64,000 nucleotides of DNA from CAXSBR01 sp964252015 (GCA_964252015.1 CAXULW010000005.1:116302-180301); one strand, 5' to 3'. Counted from the stretch's first letter, positions 37,269-46,954 are shown. Notes: generated by a model from the letters alone, not told the origin. Numbers and translations: made by a program.

Positions 37269-39722
37269 GTGACCAGCACCGACCTGCCCACCCGGGCCCG
37301 CGTCGTCGTCATCGGCGGCGGGATCATCGGCGCGAGCGTGGCCTACCACCTCACCGCGCTGGGATGGACGGATCTGGTTCTGCTGGAACAGGCGCAGCTC
37401 TCGAGCGGCACGACCTGGCATGCGGCCGGCCTGGTCGGCCAACTGCGCGCGACCGAGAGTGGCACCCGGCTGGTCCAGTACTCGGCCGGACTGTACGAAC
37501 GCCTCGAAGCCGAGACCGGTCTGGCCAGCGGCTTCAGGCGCTGTGGCGGTGTCACCGTGGCCCGCACACCCGACCGCATGATCCAGTTGCAGCGCACGGC
37601 CGCGACCGCGGTCGCCTACGACCTGGACTGCGAGCTCATCTCCCCTGACCGAGCTGCCGAGCTGTATCCGATCCTGGCCACCGCGGATCTGCTCGGTGCG
37701 CTCTGGCTACCCGGCGACGGCACGGCCAATCCCACCGACGTCACCAGCTCGTTGGCCAAGGGGGCCCGCATGCGGGGCGCGCGGGTGTTCGAGCGCACCC
37801 GCGTCATCGGCATCTCACAGCGCGACGGTGTGGTCACGGGCGTGCAGACCGACCGCGGCGACGTCGAGGCCGAGATCGTCGTCAACTGTGCCGGGCAGTG
37901 GGCCAACGCGGTCGGAGCCTGGGCCGGGGTGACGGTGCCACTGCACTCGGCCGAGCACTTCTACGTCGTCACCGACCAGATCGCGGGCGTCCACCGGAAC
38001 CTGCCCATCCTGCGTGACCCCGACGGCTACACCTACTTCAAGGAGGAGGTCGGCGGGCTCGTCGTCGGCGGCTTCGAACCGGACGCCAAGGCCTGGGTTT
38101 CGCCGGATCAGATCCCGCATCCGTTTGCGTTTCAACTGCTCGACGAGGACTGGGAGCACTTCTCGATCCTCATGGAGAGCGCACTGTTGCGTATCCCCGC
38201 CTTGCAACATACGGGGATCAAGAAGTTCTACAACGGTCCGGAGAGCTTCACGCCCGACAACCAGTTCATCCTCGGACCGGCGCCGGAACTGCGGAACTTC
38301 TACGTCGGCGCCGGGTTCAACTCGGTCGGTATCGCCTCGGCCGGTGGGGCCGGGAAAGCCCTGGCCGAATGGATCGTCGCCGGCGAGCCGACCAGTGACC
38401 TGAGCGCGGTGGACATCCGCCGGTTCGCCGGCTTCAACGGCAACCACCAGTGGCTCCACGATCGCGTCAGCGAGATCCTCGGCCTGCACTACGCGGTGCC
38501 CTGGCCCGACCGGGAACTGCGCACCGCGCGGCCGTTCCGGCGATCTCCGGCCTACCACCTGCTCGCCCAAGCGGGTGCGAGTTTCGGTTCGAAGATGGGG
38601 TGGGAGCGGGCCAACTACTTCATCCCGCCCGGGGCGACGGAACCGGACCACACCTGGGAAAAGCCCGGCTGGCTGGAATGGTCGGCGGCCGAACAACGCG
38701 CCACCCGCACGGGCGTCGCGTTGTACGACCAGACCTCGTTCGGCAAGCTTCTGATCAAGGGCCGCGACGCGTTTCGCCTGCTGCAATGGCTGTGTACCGC
38801 GGATGTCGACGTGCCCGTGGGCCGCGCCGTGTACACCGGCCTGCTCAACGAACGCGGCGGCTACGAAGCCGACGTCACCGTCACCCGGGTCGCGCCGGAC
38901 GAGTTCCTGCTCGTCACCGGAGCCGGCTCGGTCCGACGAGACCTGGACTGGCTGGTTCGCCACATCGGCACCGATGACCACGTCGTCGTCCTGGACGTGT
39001 CTTCCGCGTATGCGGTGTACGGCGTGATGGGTCCACACTCGCGGGCACTGCTGCAGAAAGTGAGCGGGGCCGATCTGAGTGCGGCCAGTTTTCCCTTCGC
39101 TACCAGCCGAATGATCGACCTCGGCCACGCGACCGTGCGGGCCACCCGGATCACCTACGTCGGCGAGTTGGGCTGGGAACTGTACGTTCCCACCGAGTTC
39201 GCCGTGGGCGTCTATGAGCTCCTCGTTTCCGCCGGGGCCGAGTTTCCCCTTGTCAACGCGGGCTATCACGCGATGAACTCATTGCGATTGGAGAAGGGTT
39301 ACCGGGCGTTCGGCGCAGAACTCAACCCCGACCGCAACCCGGTCGAGGCCGGCTTGCTGTTCGCATGCAAGAGCACCACCGAGATCGATTTCCTGGGTCG
39401 CGATGCCCTGCTCGAGGCGAAGGCGGCCGGCCCCCGACGTCGCCTGGTTTCGTTGGTACTCCAGGATCCGGACGCGATGTTGTGGGGCGGTGAGCTCGTC
39501 GTGCGCGACGAGGTGCCGGTGGGACAGGTGACGTCGGCCGGATGGGCGGTTACGACTGGAGCCTGCGTTGCGCTGGCCTATCTACATCACCAGGGCGACC
39601 GCGTCGACGCCGAGTATCTGCACGCTGGTCGCTACGAGGTCGACGTCGCGGGTCAGCGGTACGTGGCCGCGGTGAGTCTGCGGGCACCCTACGACGCAAC
39701 CGGCGCCCGGATCAGGTGGTGA
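37269..39722 (+). CDS. FAD-dependent dimethylglycine/sarcosine dehydrogenase-like protein with GcvT domain
   Basis: The 817-residue protein joins two modules. Residues about 10-385 form a DAO-type FAD domain with GGGIIGASVAYHL (dinucleotide fold), SSGTTWHAAGLVGQLRAT (the covalent-FAD-histidine region of this family) and GAGFNSVGIASAGGAGKALAEW. Residues about 410-810 are a GcvT-like folate-binding domain (TGLLNERGGYEADVTVTR, ELGWELYVPTE, YRAFGAELNPDRNPVEAGL). Family members oxidatively demethylate dimethylglycine or sarcosine and pass the methylene to tetrahydrofolate. GAGGAGGACC is a strong ribosome binding site for the GTG. It is probably translated from the same transcript as the kinase-like gene. 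Confidence 0.92.
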   Translation: MTSTDLPTRARVVVIGGGIIGASVAYHLTALGWTDLVLLEQAQLSSGTTWHAAGLVGQLRATESGTRLVQYSAGLYERLEAETGLASGFRRCGGVTVARTPDRMIQLQRTAATAVAYDLDCELISPDRAAELYPILATADLLGALWLPGDGTANPTDVTSSLAKGARMRGARVFERTRVIGISQRDGVVTGVQTDRGDVEAEIVVNCAGQWANAVGAWAGVTVPLHSAEHFYVVTDQIAGVHRNLPILRDPDGYTYFKEEVGGLVVGGFEPDAKAWVSPDQIPHPFAFQLLDEDWEHFSILMESALLRIPALQHTGIKKFYNGPESFTPDNQFILGPAPELRNFYVGAGFNSVGIASAGGAGKALAEWIVAGEPTSDLSAVDIRRFAGFNGNHQWLHDRVSEILGLHYAVPWPDRELRTARPFRRSPAYHLLAQAGASFGSKMGWERANYFIPPGATEPDHTWEKPGWLEWSAAEQRATRTGVALYDQTSFGKLLIKGRDAFRLLQWLCTADVDVPVGRAVYTGLLNERGGYEADVTVTRVAPDEFLLVTGAGSVRRDLDWLVRHIGTDDHVVVLDVSSAYAVYGVMGPHSRALLQKVSGADLSAASFPFATSRMIDLGHATVRATRITYVGELGWELYVPTEFAVGVYELLVSAGAEFPLVNAGYHAMNSLRLEKGYRAFGAELNPDRNPVEAGLLFACKSTTEIDFLGRDALLEAKAAGPRRRLVSLVLQDPDAMLWGGELVVRDEVPVGQVTSAGWAVTTGACVALAYLHHQGDRVDAEYLHAGRYEVDVAGQRYVAAVSLRAPYDATGARIRW

Positions 39723-39754
39723 TCCGGGCGCCGGCCTTGCGTTACGTGCTGGGG

Positions 39755-41422
39755 TTATGAGGTGGGGGTGATGGTGCCCTTGGTGTAGGTGAAGGTGGGG
39801 GTATGGAAGGCGGTGTTGGTGGCGAGGGTTTTCCAGGCGGTGAGGGAGGTCGGGCTGGAGTCGGGGGTGGTGCCCATGCCGTTGATGTTGTGGTACTTGG
39901 TGTCGATGTCGAAGTAGACGAGGGCTTTCAGGGCGGGGAAGGACGCGATTTGGGTGGTGACGCTTTTGAAGAAGTTGGCCTGGCCGGTGGGGTTGGCCGG
40001 GTTGTACAGCCCGCCCCATTCGGCGAGCATGAGGGGCTTGGCGGGGTGGGTGGTGGTGGCCCAGGTGTAGAAGCCTTTGCCGCCCTGGTAGCCGCGGTTG
40101 ACCATGTCGGCGAAGTCGTGTCCGGCCAGGCCGGAGGCGTTGTTGGTCTGGTAGGGGTCGTAGGCGATCCAGTCGACGACGTCGTCTCCGGGGTAGAGCC
40201 CGTCGAGCATGGAGTTCCACCGTCCGAAGCCCATGTAGTTCATGACCGACACGAACTTGGTCGCACCGTCGGCGCGCAGGCGCAGGATGACGTGGCGGTA
40301 CATGGCTCGGTAATCGGCCACGGTCATCCCGGAGCCGGCGGCGGTGTTGACGTCGTTTTCCGGCTCGTGCCAGACGGCGAGGAAGAACGGCAGGTCGAAG
40401 TGGGATTTCAGGTAGGCGGCTTCGGCGTCGATGCGGGCATCGGCGGCGCCGTTGGCGACCTGGGCCCAGGTCTTGTCGGTAGCCGGTTTCCAGTTCTCGA
40501 GCAGGACCCGGTTGTGCCCGGGCTGTTGGGCAATGGCGATGTCAGCCGCGGTGGGGAACAGGGTGCCGTTGGTCTTGTACTGGTGTGAGAGGGCGAAGCT
40601 GGAGCCGGTGAACGCCTCGTCGTGGGCCAGGGTCGTCGCGGCGGGCAGGCCGCTGTAGGCCTGCGCGGCGATACCGAGCCACCGGGCGCAGGAGGGGACC
40701 AGCTTGGCCGACACCGCGCATTTCGCCGGCGGCGGCGTCGTCGGGGGCTTCGTCGGGGGCGTGGTGGTGGGGGGTGTGGTGGGGGGCGTGGTGGTGGGGG
40801 TGGTGGTCAGGACCAGCCGAGGTCCGGTGGCCCCGGCTTCGCGGGAGGCGAACTGGAGCACATCGGTGGTGACCGGCGACGTCACCGCGAACTCGACCGC
40901 TCCGGGCTTCTTGGTCGCGGCGGTGACGGTGAAGGCGACCGACGCGGTGGTAGCGGTGGTGGCGGCGGTGGCCAGCACAGCGCCGGGCTTGGGGGCGTTG
41001 GCCGCGGTCACCGACGTCTCCTTGGCTTTCGCGCCCACCACGCCGGCCACGCGCAGCGTGGTGACCGGCAAGTGGTGCCCGGTGCGGGTCAGGACCAGCT
41101 CCGCCTTCGTCACCGTGCGCCCCGGGGTGGCCGGGACGGTGAAGCTGAGGTAGCTGGTCTTCACCTGCCCGGTCTTGCCGCTGACCCGCAGGGTGTTCGC
41201 GGTGCCGTAGTTGCTGGCCGGCGCGGTGGCCGAGACGTAGGCGTCACCGGTCGACTTCAACGTCACCGTCGATGTGGTCTGCGCCGAGGCGGTACCGGCG
41301 CACGCCACCGCTGACGCCGCGGCCGCGGCCGAGACCAGGGCCACACCCAGGCCGGTACGCATGATGGGCCGGCGGGGCCGGACCGACCGATTTTGGGCAT
41401 GCTGAAATAGGGAGGTCGTCAT
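39755..41422 (-). CDS. Secreted GH26-like glycoside hydrolase with DNRLRE/CBM-type domain
   Basis: The 555-residue protein has a signal peptide (GVALVSAAAAASAVACAGTASA, ending about residue 48) and a DNRLRE/CBM96-like beta domain (about 50-205: TGDAYVSATAPASNYGT, SYLSFTV). A Thr/Pro linker (TTPPTT repeats, about 207-235) leads to a TIM-barrel catalytic domain. The general acid/base would be Glu in AVWHEPEND near 348 and the nucleophile Glu in MLAEWGG near 465, matching the GH26 mannanase-type layout. It should degrade or remodel an extracellular polysaccharide; the substrate is unknown. AAGGAG precedes the ATG. The T/P linker DNA is a long GGTGGTGGGG-type low-complexity run. Confidence 0.87.
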   Translation of the reverse strand: MTTSLFQHAQNRSVRPRRPIMRTGLGVALVSAAAAASAVACAGTASAQTTSTVTLKSTGDAYVSATAPASNYGTANTLRVSGKTGQVKTSYLSFTVPATPGRTVTKAELVLTRTGHHLPVTTLRVAGVVGAKAKETSVTAANAPKPGAVLATAATTATTASVAFTVTAATKKPGAVEFAVTSPVTTDVLQFASREAGATGPRLVLTTTPTTTPPTTPPTTTPPTKPPTTPPPAKCAVSAKLVPSCARWLGIAAQAYSGLPAATTLAHDEAFTGSSFALSHQYKTNGTLFPTAADIAIAQQPGHNRVLLENWKPATDKTWAQVANGAADARIDAEAAYLKSHFDLPFFLAVWHEPENDVNTAAGSGMTVADYRAMYRHVILRLRADGATKFVSVMNYMGFGRWNSMLDGLYPGDDVVDWIAYDPYQTNNASGLAGHDFADMVNRGYQGGKGFYTWATTTHPAKPLMLAEWGGLYNPANPTGQANFFKSVTTQIASFPALKALVYFDIDTKYHNINGMGTTPDSSPTSLTAWKTLATNTAFHTPTFTYTKGTITPTS

Positions 41423-41770
41423 GGGGGGACTCCTTGAACGGGTAACGCTCGAGACGAGCGACTCGGTTTTGGCCGACGCCGTGGTCCCCGTTCACACCAC
41501 GCCAGTTCCGCTTGAGTTGCCTACCTCGCTGCGGGTTGGCCAAAACCTAACTCAGCGATGACGCAACGTCGCATCCGTGACGCCATAACCCCGGTAAATA
41601 CCTAAACCCTGGTACCGAAAGGAGATCCGCGGTATCGACCCACCCAGAAACAGGTATGAGCGCGACCCTGAAAACAGGTACGGGCGAGGCTGAGGACCGC
41701 GACGTCCGCGCGGGACACCTCTGCTCGGCGCGGGCTCGCGGCGTCCAACCGCGGGTGGCCGCGGGTGGTT
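41423..41770. promoter_or_regulatory. Non-coding region upstream of the GH26-like gene
   Basis: These 348 bp contain no supported gene. They hold the promoter of the glycosidase and a direct repeat AACAGGTAnGnGCG at 41649-41662 and 41673-41686 (24 bp apart), which could be a regulator site. A longer plus-strand frame here exists only because no stop interrupts GC-rich DNA and it runs into the N gap. Confidence 0.4.
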
Positions 41771-42178
41771 TCAGCCGGACAGCGCGGTCACAGCCGCGGG
41801 ATCGCTGTCACGCAGGAAGACCCGGCAACGGTCGGCCTCGACCTGGTCGCCCAGGCGATCGGAGGAGTCGGCCAGAGCGTTCAGGGCGCGCAGGAACCCG
41901 CGATTCGGTACATGGCTCCACGGCACCGGACCGTTGCCCTTCCAGCCCGAACGACGCAGCACATCGAGACCGCGGTGATACCCGGTCCGGGCGTAGGCGT
42001 AGGCGTCCACTACCCGTTCCTCGGCCAGCGCCAACTCGGACAGGGCAGCCCAGGCCGCCATCGAGTCCGGATGCGCGGCGGCGACGGCGCCCGGGGCCTG
42101 TCCGGCGTCGAGATCGGGCTGACCCGGGTCCGGCGGCAGCAACGTGGCCGCCGCCATCAGGTTGTGAAACCCACTCAT
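41771..42178 (-). CDS. DUF3151 family protein
   Basis: The 135-residue protein carries the family pattern LLPPDPGQPDL, HPDSMAAWAALSELAL, AYAYARTGYHRGLDVLRRSGWKGNGPVPW and NRGFLRALNALADSSDRLGD. DUF3151 is actinobacterial and of unknown function, often near fba. Its ATG at 42178 overlaps the fba stop as ATGA, so the two are translationally coupled; this fixes the start against an earlier in-frame start at 42217. Confidence 0.93.
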   Translation of the reverse strand: MSGFHNLMAAATLLPPDPGQPDLDAGQAPGAVAAAHPDSMAAWAALSELALAEERVVDAYAYARTGYHRGLDVLRRSGWKGNGPVPWSHVPNRGFLRALNALADSSDRLGDQVEADRCRVFLRDSDPAAVTALSG

Positions 42179-43367
42179 GCGCTGATCGAGGTGCCCTTGG
42201 AACGCAGGTCGTCGCACGCTTCGACGACTCGCGCGGCCATACCGCCTTCAGCCGCCTTGAGGTAGGAGCGCGGGTCGTACACCTTCTTGTTGCCGACCTC
42301 GCCGTCGATCTTCAGCACACCGTCGTAGTTGCTGAACATGTGGCCGACGATCGGGCGCGTGAAGGCGTACTGGGTGTCGGTGTCGACGTTCATCTTCACC
42401 ACGCCGTAATCCAGCGCCTNNNNNNNNNNNNNNNNNNNNNNNNNNNNNNNNNNNNNNNNNNNNNNNNNNNNNNNNNNNNNNNNNNNNNNNNNNNNNNNNN
42501 NNNNNNNNNNNNNNNNNNNGCGTACTGGGTGTCGGTGTCGACGTTCATCTTCACCACGCCGTAATCCAGCGCCTCGCGGATCTCGGACAGCGCCGAGCCG
42601 GAACCGCCGTGGAACACCAGGTCGAACGGCTTGGCGCCATCGGGCAGGCCCAGCGCCTTGGCCGCCACCGCCTGACCCGCCTTGAGCACGTCGGGGCGCA
42701 GCTTGACGTTGCCGGGTTTGTAGACGCCGTGCACGTTGCCGAACGTCGCCGCGAGGAGGTACCGACTGCCCTGATCACCAGCGCCGAGAGCGGCCAGCGT
42801 GTCCTCGAAGTCGCCCTCGGTGGTGTAGAGCTTGTCGTTGATCTCGTTGGCCACACCGTCTTCCTCGCCGCCGACCACACCGATCTCGATCTCCAGGATG
42901 ATCCGGGCCGCGGAAGCCTTGGCCAGCAGTTCCTTGGCGATCTCGAGGTTCTCGTCCAACGGCACGGCCGAGCCGTCCCACATGTGCGACTGGAAGAGCG
43001 GCTCCTGACCCTTGTCCACGCGTTCCTGCGAGATGGCGATCAGCGGGCGGACGTAGGTGTCCAGCTTGTCCTTCGGGCAGTGGTCGGTATGCAGAGCCAC
43101 GTGGTTCGGGTACTTGGCGGCCACAACATGCGCGAACTCGGCCAGCGCCACCGCTCCGGTGACCATCTCCTTGACGCCCGTGCCCGACGCGAACTCCGCA
43201 CCGCCGGTGGAGAACTGGATGATGCCGTCGCTACCCGCATCGGCGAAACCTTTGAGGGCGGCGTTGACGGACTCCGAGGACGTGCAGTTGATGGCGGGGT
43301 AGGCGAATCCCTCATCCTTGGCGCGGTCGAGCATCTGCGCGTAGACCTCAGGGGTAGCAATCGGCAT
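42175..43367 (-). CDS. fba: Fructose-bisphosphate aldolase, class II (interrupted by assembly gap)
   Basis: The class II aldolase reversibly cleaves fructose-1,6-bisphosphate in glycolysis using Zn2+. Zn ligands and active site are visible in VALHTDHCPKDKLD, LEIEIGVVGGEEDG, TFGNVHGVYKPG, VFHGGSGS and KMNVDTDTQYAFTRP. A run of 100 N (42420-42519) splits the frame, but the 55 bp on either side are identical. Removing one copy and the Ns (155 bp) restores a single frame of 345 residues, the normal length. The break is therefore an unmerged scaffold join, not a mutation. Confidence 0.95.
42420..42519. other. Assembly gap of 100 N with 55-bp identical flanks
   Basis: 42365-42419 and 42520-42574 are identical (start GCGTACTGGGTGTCGG). 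The pattern is that of two contigs overlapping by 55 bp and joined with a standard-length gap. Any N-containing translation across it is artificial. Confidence 0.98.
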
Positions 43368-43565
43368 GCGAATCTCTCCACTCGGCGGGGTAGGTGAGTC
43401 TGTGGGCAGTATCCCCCACGTCGATGCTCAGCTACTCACGTGTACCGCATGGCCGTCAGGTTGCCACCGTCGGCGGTCGTCGCGGTCGGGAATCAGGAGG
43501 CCACCGCAGCGGTTCGCACCGGTATAGAACGCCGCCTCAACGCAACTCAACGCAAGGAGACCGAC

Positions 43566-43850
43566 ATGGCTACTGCACAGTGGAACGGCACCGTCATCGC
43601 CGACAGCGATGCCACCGTCATAGTGGAGGGCAATCACTACTTCCCCATCGAGTCCGTGAACCAGGAGCTGCTGCGCCCGTCCGAGACCCATTCGATCTGT
43701 CCGTGGAAGGGCACCGCGTCGTACTACTCGGTGGAAATTGACGGCCAGACGAACTCTGACGCCGCCTGGTACTACCCCGCTCCCAAGGACGCGGCATCCG
43801 AAATCAAGGATCATGTTGCCTTCTGGCACGGGGTGACCGTCACCGCGTGA
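43566..43850 (+). CDS. DUF427 domain protein
   Basis: The 94-residue protein matches DUF427: WNGTVIADSDATVIVEGNHYFP, SETHSICPWKGTASYYSVEIDG and AAWYYPAPKDAASEIKDHVAFW. The family forms a small beta-barrel, with conserved Cys and Trp; its biochemical role is unknown. AAGGAG precedes the ATG at 43566 by a normal distance. It is divergent from fba. Confidence 0.93.
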   Translation: MATAQWNGTVIADSDATVIVEGNHYFPIESVNQELLRPSETHSICPWKGTASYYSVEIDGQTNSDAAWYYPAPKDAASEIKDHVAFWHGVTVTA

Positions 43851-43994
43851 ATTAGCGGTCAGCCCGTCAGCCGATCGGCAAGGTCGGCTGATGCGGGCTT
43901 TGCTCCCAAAAGGGCTCCGCGGATATAGGTTTCCGAGTTGCGCGTCACCGTCCGCACACAGCTTCGGTACAGCCTGCTCTCGTAGACTGGTGAC

Positions 43995-44690
43995 ATGTCT
44001 TTTGTCGAAATCGCCGGTGCCCTGAACGTCACGGCCGCACCGGCCTTTCTCGACACCAATCATCTGCTGAGTACGTACGGCTTGATTGGCTTGATGATCA
44101 TCATCTTCGCCGAGTGCGGGCTCTTGGTCGGATTTTTCCTTCCCGGTGACACCTTGCTGTTCAGTGCCGGGCTCTTGATGTCCACCGGCACGCTGCACGT
44201 GAACATCTGGCTGGCCGCCGTTCTGGTCCCTACGGCCGCCATCCTGGGAAACCTCGTCGGCTATTGGATCGGTTATCGCGTGGGACCATACGTCTTCGAC
44301 CGGCCCAAATCGAAGATGTTCAAACCCGAATACGTCGAACGCAGTCATGCGTTCTTTGAACGATATGGGGCGGCCGCTGTCGTACTGGCTCGCTTTGTTC
44401 CCATTGTCCGGACGGTCGCCACGGTGCTGGCCGGGGTCAGCCGGATGCGGTTTGCGCTCTACGCCCTGTATTCGGTCATCGGCGGCGTGCTGTGGTCCGG
44501 CGGCGTTCTCCTGCTGGGCTACTGGCTGGGCCACATCGAGTTCGTGCGCAAGACGATCGAGCCGCTCATCGATCCGATCCTCATCGGGGTGGTTCTGCTG
44601 TCGGTTCTGCCGGCCTTGGTGCATTGGCTGCGTTCGCGGCGGCAGCCGGTGGCGGTTGGTGGCTCCGAGGAGACGCCTGCTCGCGACTGA
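43995..44690 (+). CDS. DedA-family membrane protein (SNARE-associated/VTT domain)
   Basis: The 231-residue membrane protein has the DedA signature FAECGLLVGFFLPGDTLLFSAGLL near 40, NLVGYWIGYRVG near 90 and FFERYGAAAVVLARFVPIVRTVATVLAGVSRM near 120 with the conserved arginines. DedA proteins influence membrane energetics and flip or recycle undecaprenyl phosphate or phospholipids. A DedA gene near fba is also found in mycobacteria. The ATG has a GGTGAC upstream. Confidence 0.93.
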   Translation: MSFVEIAGALNVTAAPAFLDTNHLLSTYGLIGLMIIIFAECGLLVGFFLPGDTLLFSAGLLMSTGTLHVNIWLAAVLVPTAAILGNLVGYWIGYRVGPYVFDRPKSKMFKPEYVERSHAFFERYGAAAVVLARFVPIVRTVATVLAGVSRMRFALYALYSVIGGVLWSGGVLLLGYWLGHIEFVRKTIEPLIDPILIGVVLLSVLPALVHWLRSRRQPVAVGGSEETPARD

Positions 44691-44708
44691 TTTCTGTACT
44701 GGGTCAGG

Positions 44709-44823
44709 TCAAAAGCCAAGGGCGCATCGACGATGGGTGGGGGCCTGGATCGACCCCGACCGACAACCCAAACGCGACCGCACCCACCACATCGCCGACT
44801 ACTTCACCGCGCAAGCGGCATGA
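44709..44823 (+). other. Possible coding remnant between DedA and the small membrane gene
   Basis: One frame reads RRWVGAWIDPDRQPKRDRTHHIADYF before a stop at 44823. It has no good start and no upstream domain. It looks vaguely like the tail of a transposase or other enzyme, but this is too short to assign. Confidence 0.2.
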
Positions 44824-44833
44824 CCACATCCGG

Positions 44834-45112
44834 TCAGCGGCTGATGTCCTGGCAATGCTGTCTGATGCTCGGGTTGCTCGGGGTGAGATGGATGCCGAGA
44901 AAGGTGGGGTCGCAGTTCTTGGCCGAGGACGAGATGCTGGCGCGCTGGGTCCAGACCAAGCCGGCCAGCAACACGACGACCAAGATGACGATGATCCGGC
45001 TGACGATCGCCGTGATGATCGCACTGATGACGAATCCGATGAGTACAACAGCGACGATCACGACAACGCCGACCGTTTTGGCCTGATCTGTGTCCAGCGC
45101 TTGGGCAGTCAC
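44834..45112 (-). CDS. Small membrane protein, leaderless candidate
   Basis: The 92-residue protein starts VTAQALDTDQAKTVGVVVIV and has two adjacent hydrophobic helices (about 14-34 and 38-56), then a polar extracytoplasmic tail with two cysteines (AKNCDPTFLG and RQHCQDISR). No family was recognised. The frame is open far upstream through the antisense of RNase J, but only this segment has protein-like composition. TAGGGT lies 7 nt before the GTG, with no ribosome binding site, as seen for purD. Confidence 0.7.
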   Translation of the reverse strand: MTAQALDTDQAKTVGVVVIVAVVLIGFVISAIITAIVSRIIVILVVVLLAGLVWTQRASISSSAKNCDPTFLGIHLTPSNPSIRQHCQDISR

Positions 45113-45119
45113 GATTCGC

Positions 45120-45125
45120 ACCCTA
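45120..45125 (-). promoter_or_regulatory. TAGGGT -10 box of the small membrane gene
   Basis: TAGGGT on the minus strand followed by 7 nt and GTG; it predicts transcription starting at the start codon. Confidence 0.45.
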
Positions 45126-45241
45126 ATCGTCCGCGCCTGCTGCGGACGCTTACGCAGTCGTCGCGGGAACGAGCCGGGGCCGCGCGAGGCTAGGGTCAAA
45201 GCGCACGACCCCAGTACCCGACCGGAAGGACGCTCTCGCCC

Positions 45242-46951
45242 GTGTCCGATGACGTGACCAGATTGCCGCAGCCGCCGGCCCTTCCTGCGAACGGGCTGCG
45301 CATCGTCGCCCTGGGCGGAATCGGCGAGATCGGCCGCAACATGACCGTGTTCGAGTACTCCCCGAACGGGCGAAAAGGCCAGACCCGGTTGTTGGTCGTG
45401 GACTGCGGAATGCTGCTGGGCAAGACGAACGCGCCCGGCGTGGATCTGGCGCTGCCCGATTGGTCGTTCTTCCGCGACCGCCTCCGTGACATCGACGCGA
45501 TCGTGCTCACCCACGGCCACGAGGATCACATTGGCGCCCTGCCTTACCTGCTGCGGGAGCGGGGGGACATCCCGCTGGTGGGATCGCGTCTGACGCTGGC
45601 GCTGATCAGCGCCAAGCTCGACCAGCACCGGATCAAGCCCGAGCTGCGCCAGGTGCGCGAGGGCGACCGCATGGACATCGGCACGTGGAACCTGGAGTTC
45701 TTCGCGGTCAACCACTCCATTCCGGACGCACTGGCGGTGTCGATCCGGACCGGCAAGCACACCGTGCTGCACACCGGCGACTTCAAGATGGACCAGACCC
45801 CGCTCGACGGTCGGCTGACCGACCTGCCGGGGTTCTCCCGGCTGGGTGACGAGGGCGTCGACCTGCTGCTGGCCGACTCGACCAACGCCGAGGTGCCTGG
45901 ATTCATCCCCAGCGAACGCGATGTGGGCAAGGTCGTCAACGATGTCATTCTCAAGGCCCGGGGCCGGGTGATCGTCGCCTGCTTCGCCTCCCACATCCAC
46001 CGCGTGCAGCAGGTGCTGGACGCCGCGCAGGAGTCCGGGCGGCAAGTCGCGCTGGTCGGCCGGTCGATGGTGCGGAACATGGGCATCGCCCGCGAACTGG
46101 GCCTGCTCAAGGTGCCCGACAACATCATGGTCGACCTGCGCGACGCCGAGCAGCTCCCGTCCCGGCGAATCATGCTCATCTGCACCGGTTCCCAGGGTGA
46201 ACCGCTGTCGGCGTTGTCGCGGATGGCCAACCGGGAGCACCACCTGGTGCGCGTGGTCAAGGACGACACGATCCTGCTGGCCTCGTCGCTGATTCCCGGT
46301 AACGAGAACGCGGTGTTCCGCATCATCAACGGGCTCTCCCGACTGGGCGCCACCGTGGTGCACAAGTCCACCGCCCTGGTCCACGTGTCCGGCCATGCGC
46401 CCGCCGGCGAGCTGCGCTATCTGCTGAACGCGGTCCGCCCGACCAACCTCATGCCCGTGCACGGCGAATGGCGCCATCTGCGCGCGCACGCGGCGATCGC
46501 GGCGTCGACGGGCATGGCCGCGGACCGCGCCGTTCTGGCTGAGAACGGCAACGTCGTCGATCTGGTCGACGGCCGAGCATCGATCGTCGGCGTCATCCCA
46601 GTGGGGCACGTTTTCGTCGACGGGCTGGCCGTGGGCGACATCGGCGACCTGGCCATCAAGGACCGTCTCATCCTGGGCGAGGAAGGGTTCCTGTCCATCC
46701 TGGTCGCCGTCGACTTCCAGGTCGGCAAGGTGGTCTACGGGCCGGAGATCACCGCGCGCGGCTTCACCGACAACCCCGAGGGGCTCGACCCGATCCGGGC
46801 CGAGCTCGTCCGCATCGTCGAACAGTCCGTGGCCGACGGCGTTCGCGACGCCGACGCCCTCGAACACACCGTGCGTCGCACCGTCGGGCGGTGGGTCGAC
46901 CAGACCTACCGCCGTCGGCCGATGCTGCTGCCCACCGTCATCGAGGTCTGA
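45242..46951 (+). CDS. rnj: Ribonuclease J
   Basis: The 569-residue beta-CASP metallo-beta-lactamase combines 5'-3' exonuclease and endonuclease activity on RNA. The metal motif LTHGHEDHIGALPYLL is near residue 85, HTGDFKMDQTP near 180 and DSTNAE near 218. The beta-CASP part contains CFASHIHRVQQVLD, and VHVSGHAPAGEL and MPVHGEWRHL give the later His residues. The GTG at 45242 gives the usual bacterial length. map follows after 3 bp, so the two are co-transcribed. Confidence 0.95.
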   Translation: MSDDVTRLPQPPALPANGLRIVALGGIGEIGRNMTVFEYSPNGRKGQTRLLVVDCGMLLGKTNAPGVDLALPDWSFFRDRLRDIDAIVLTHGHEDHIGALPYLLRERGDIPLVGSRLTLALISAKLDQHRIKPELRQVREGDRMDIGTWNLEFFAVNHSIPDALAVSIRTGKHTVLHTGDFKMDQTPLDGRLTDLPGFSRLGDEGVDLLLADSTNAEVPGFIPSERDVGKVVNDVILKARGRVIVACFASHIHRVQQVLDAAQESGRQVALVGRSMVRNMGIARELGLLKVPDNIMVDLRDAEQLPSRRIMLICTGSQGEPLSALSRMANREHHLVRVVKDDTILLASSLIPGNENAVFRIINGLSRLGATVVHKSTALVHVSGHAPAGELRYLLNAVRPTNLMPVHGEWRHLRAHAAIAASTGMAADRAVLAENGNVVDLVDGRASIVGVIPVGHVFVDGLAVGDIGDLAIKDRLILGEEGFLSILVAVDFQVGKVVYGPEITARGFTDNPEGLDPIRAELVRIVEQSVADGVRDADALEHTVRRTVGRWVDQTYRRRPMLLPTVIEV

Positions 46952-46954
46952 GCC

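Noticed and set aside
40700..40810. GGTGGTGGGG run as a regulatory or G-quadruplex element
   Set aside because: It is the coding sequence of the Thr/Pro linker of the secreted glycosidase, so the repetition is explained by the protein; structure formation is possible but unsupported.
41656..42564. Plus-strand frame running into the N gap
   Set aside because: It contains translated Ns and lies opposite DUF3151 and fba; no independent support.
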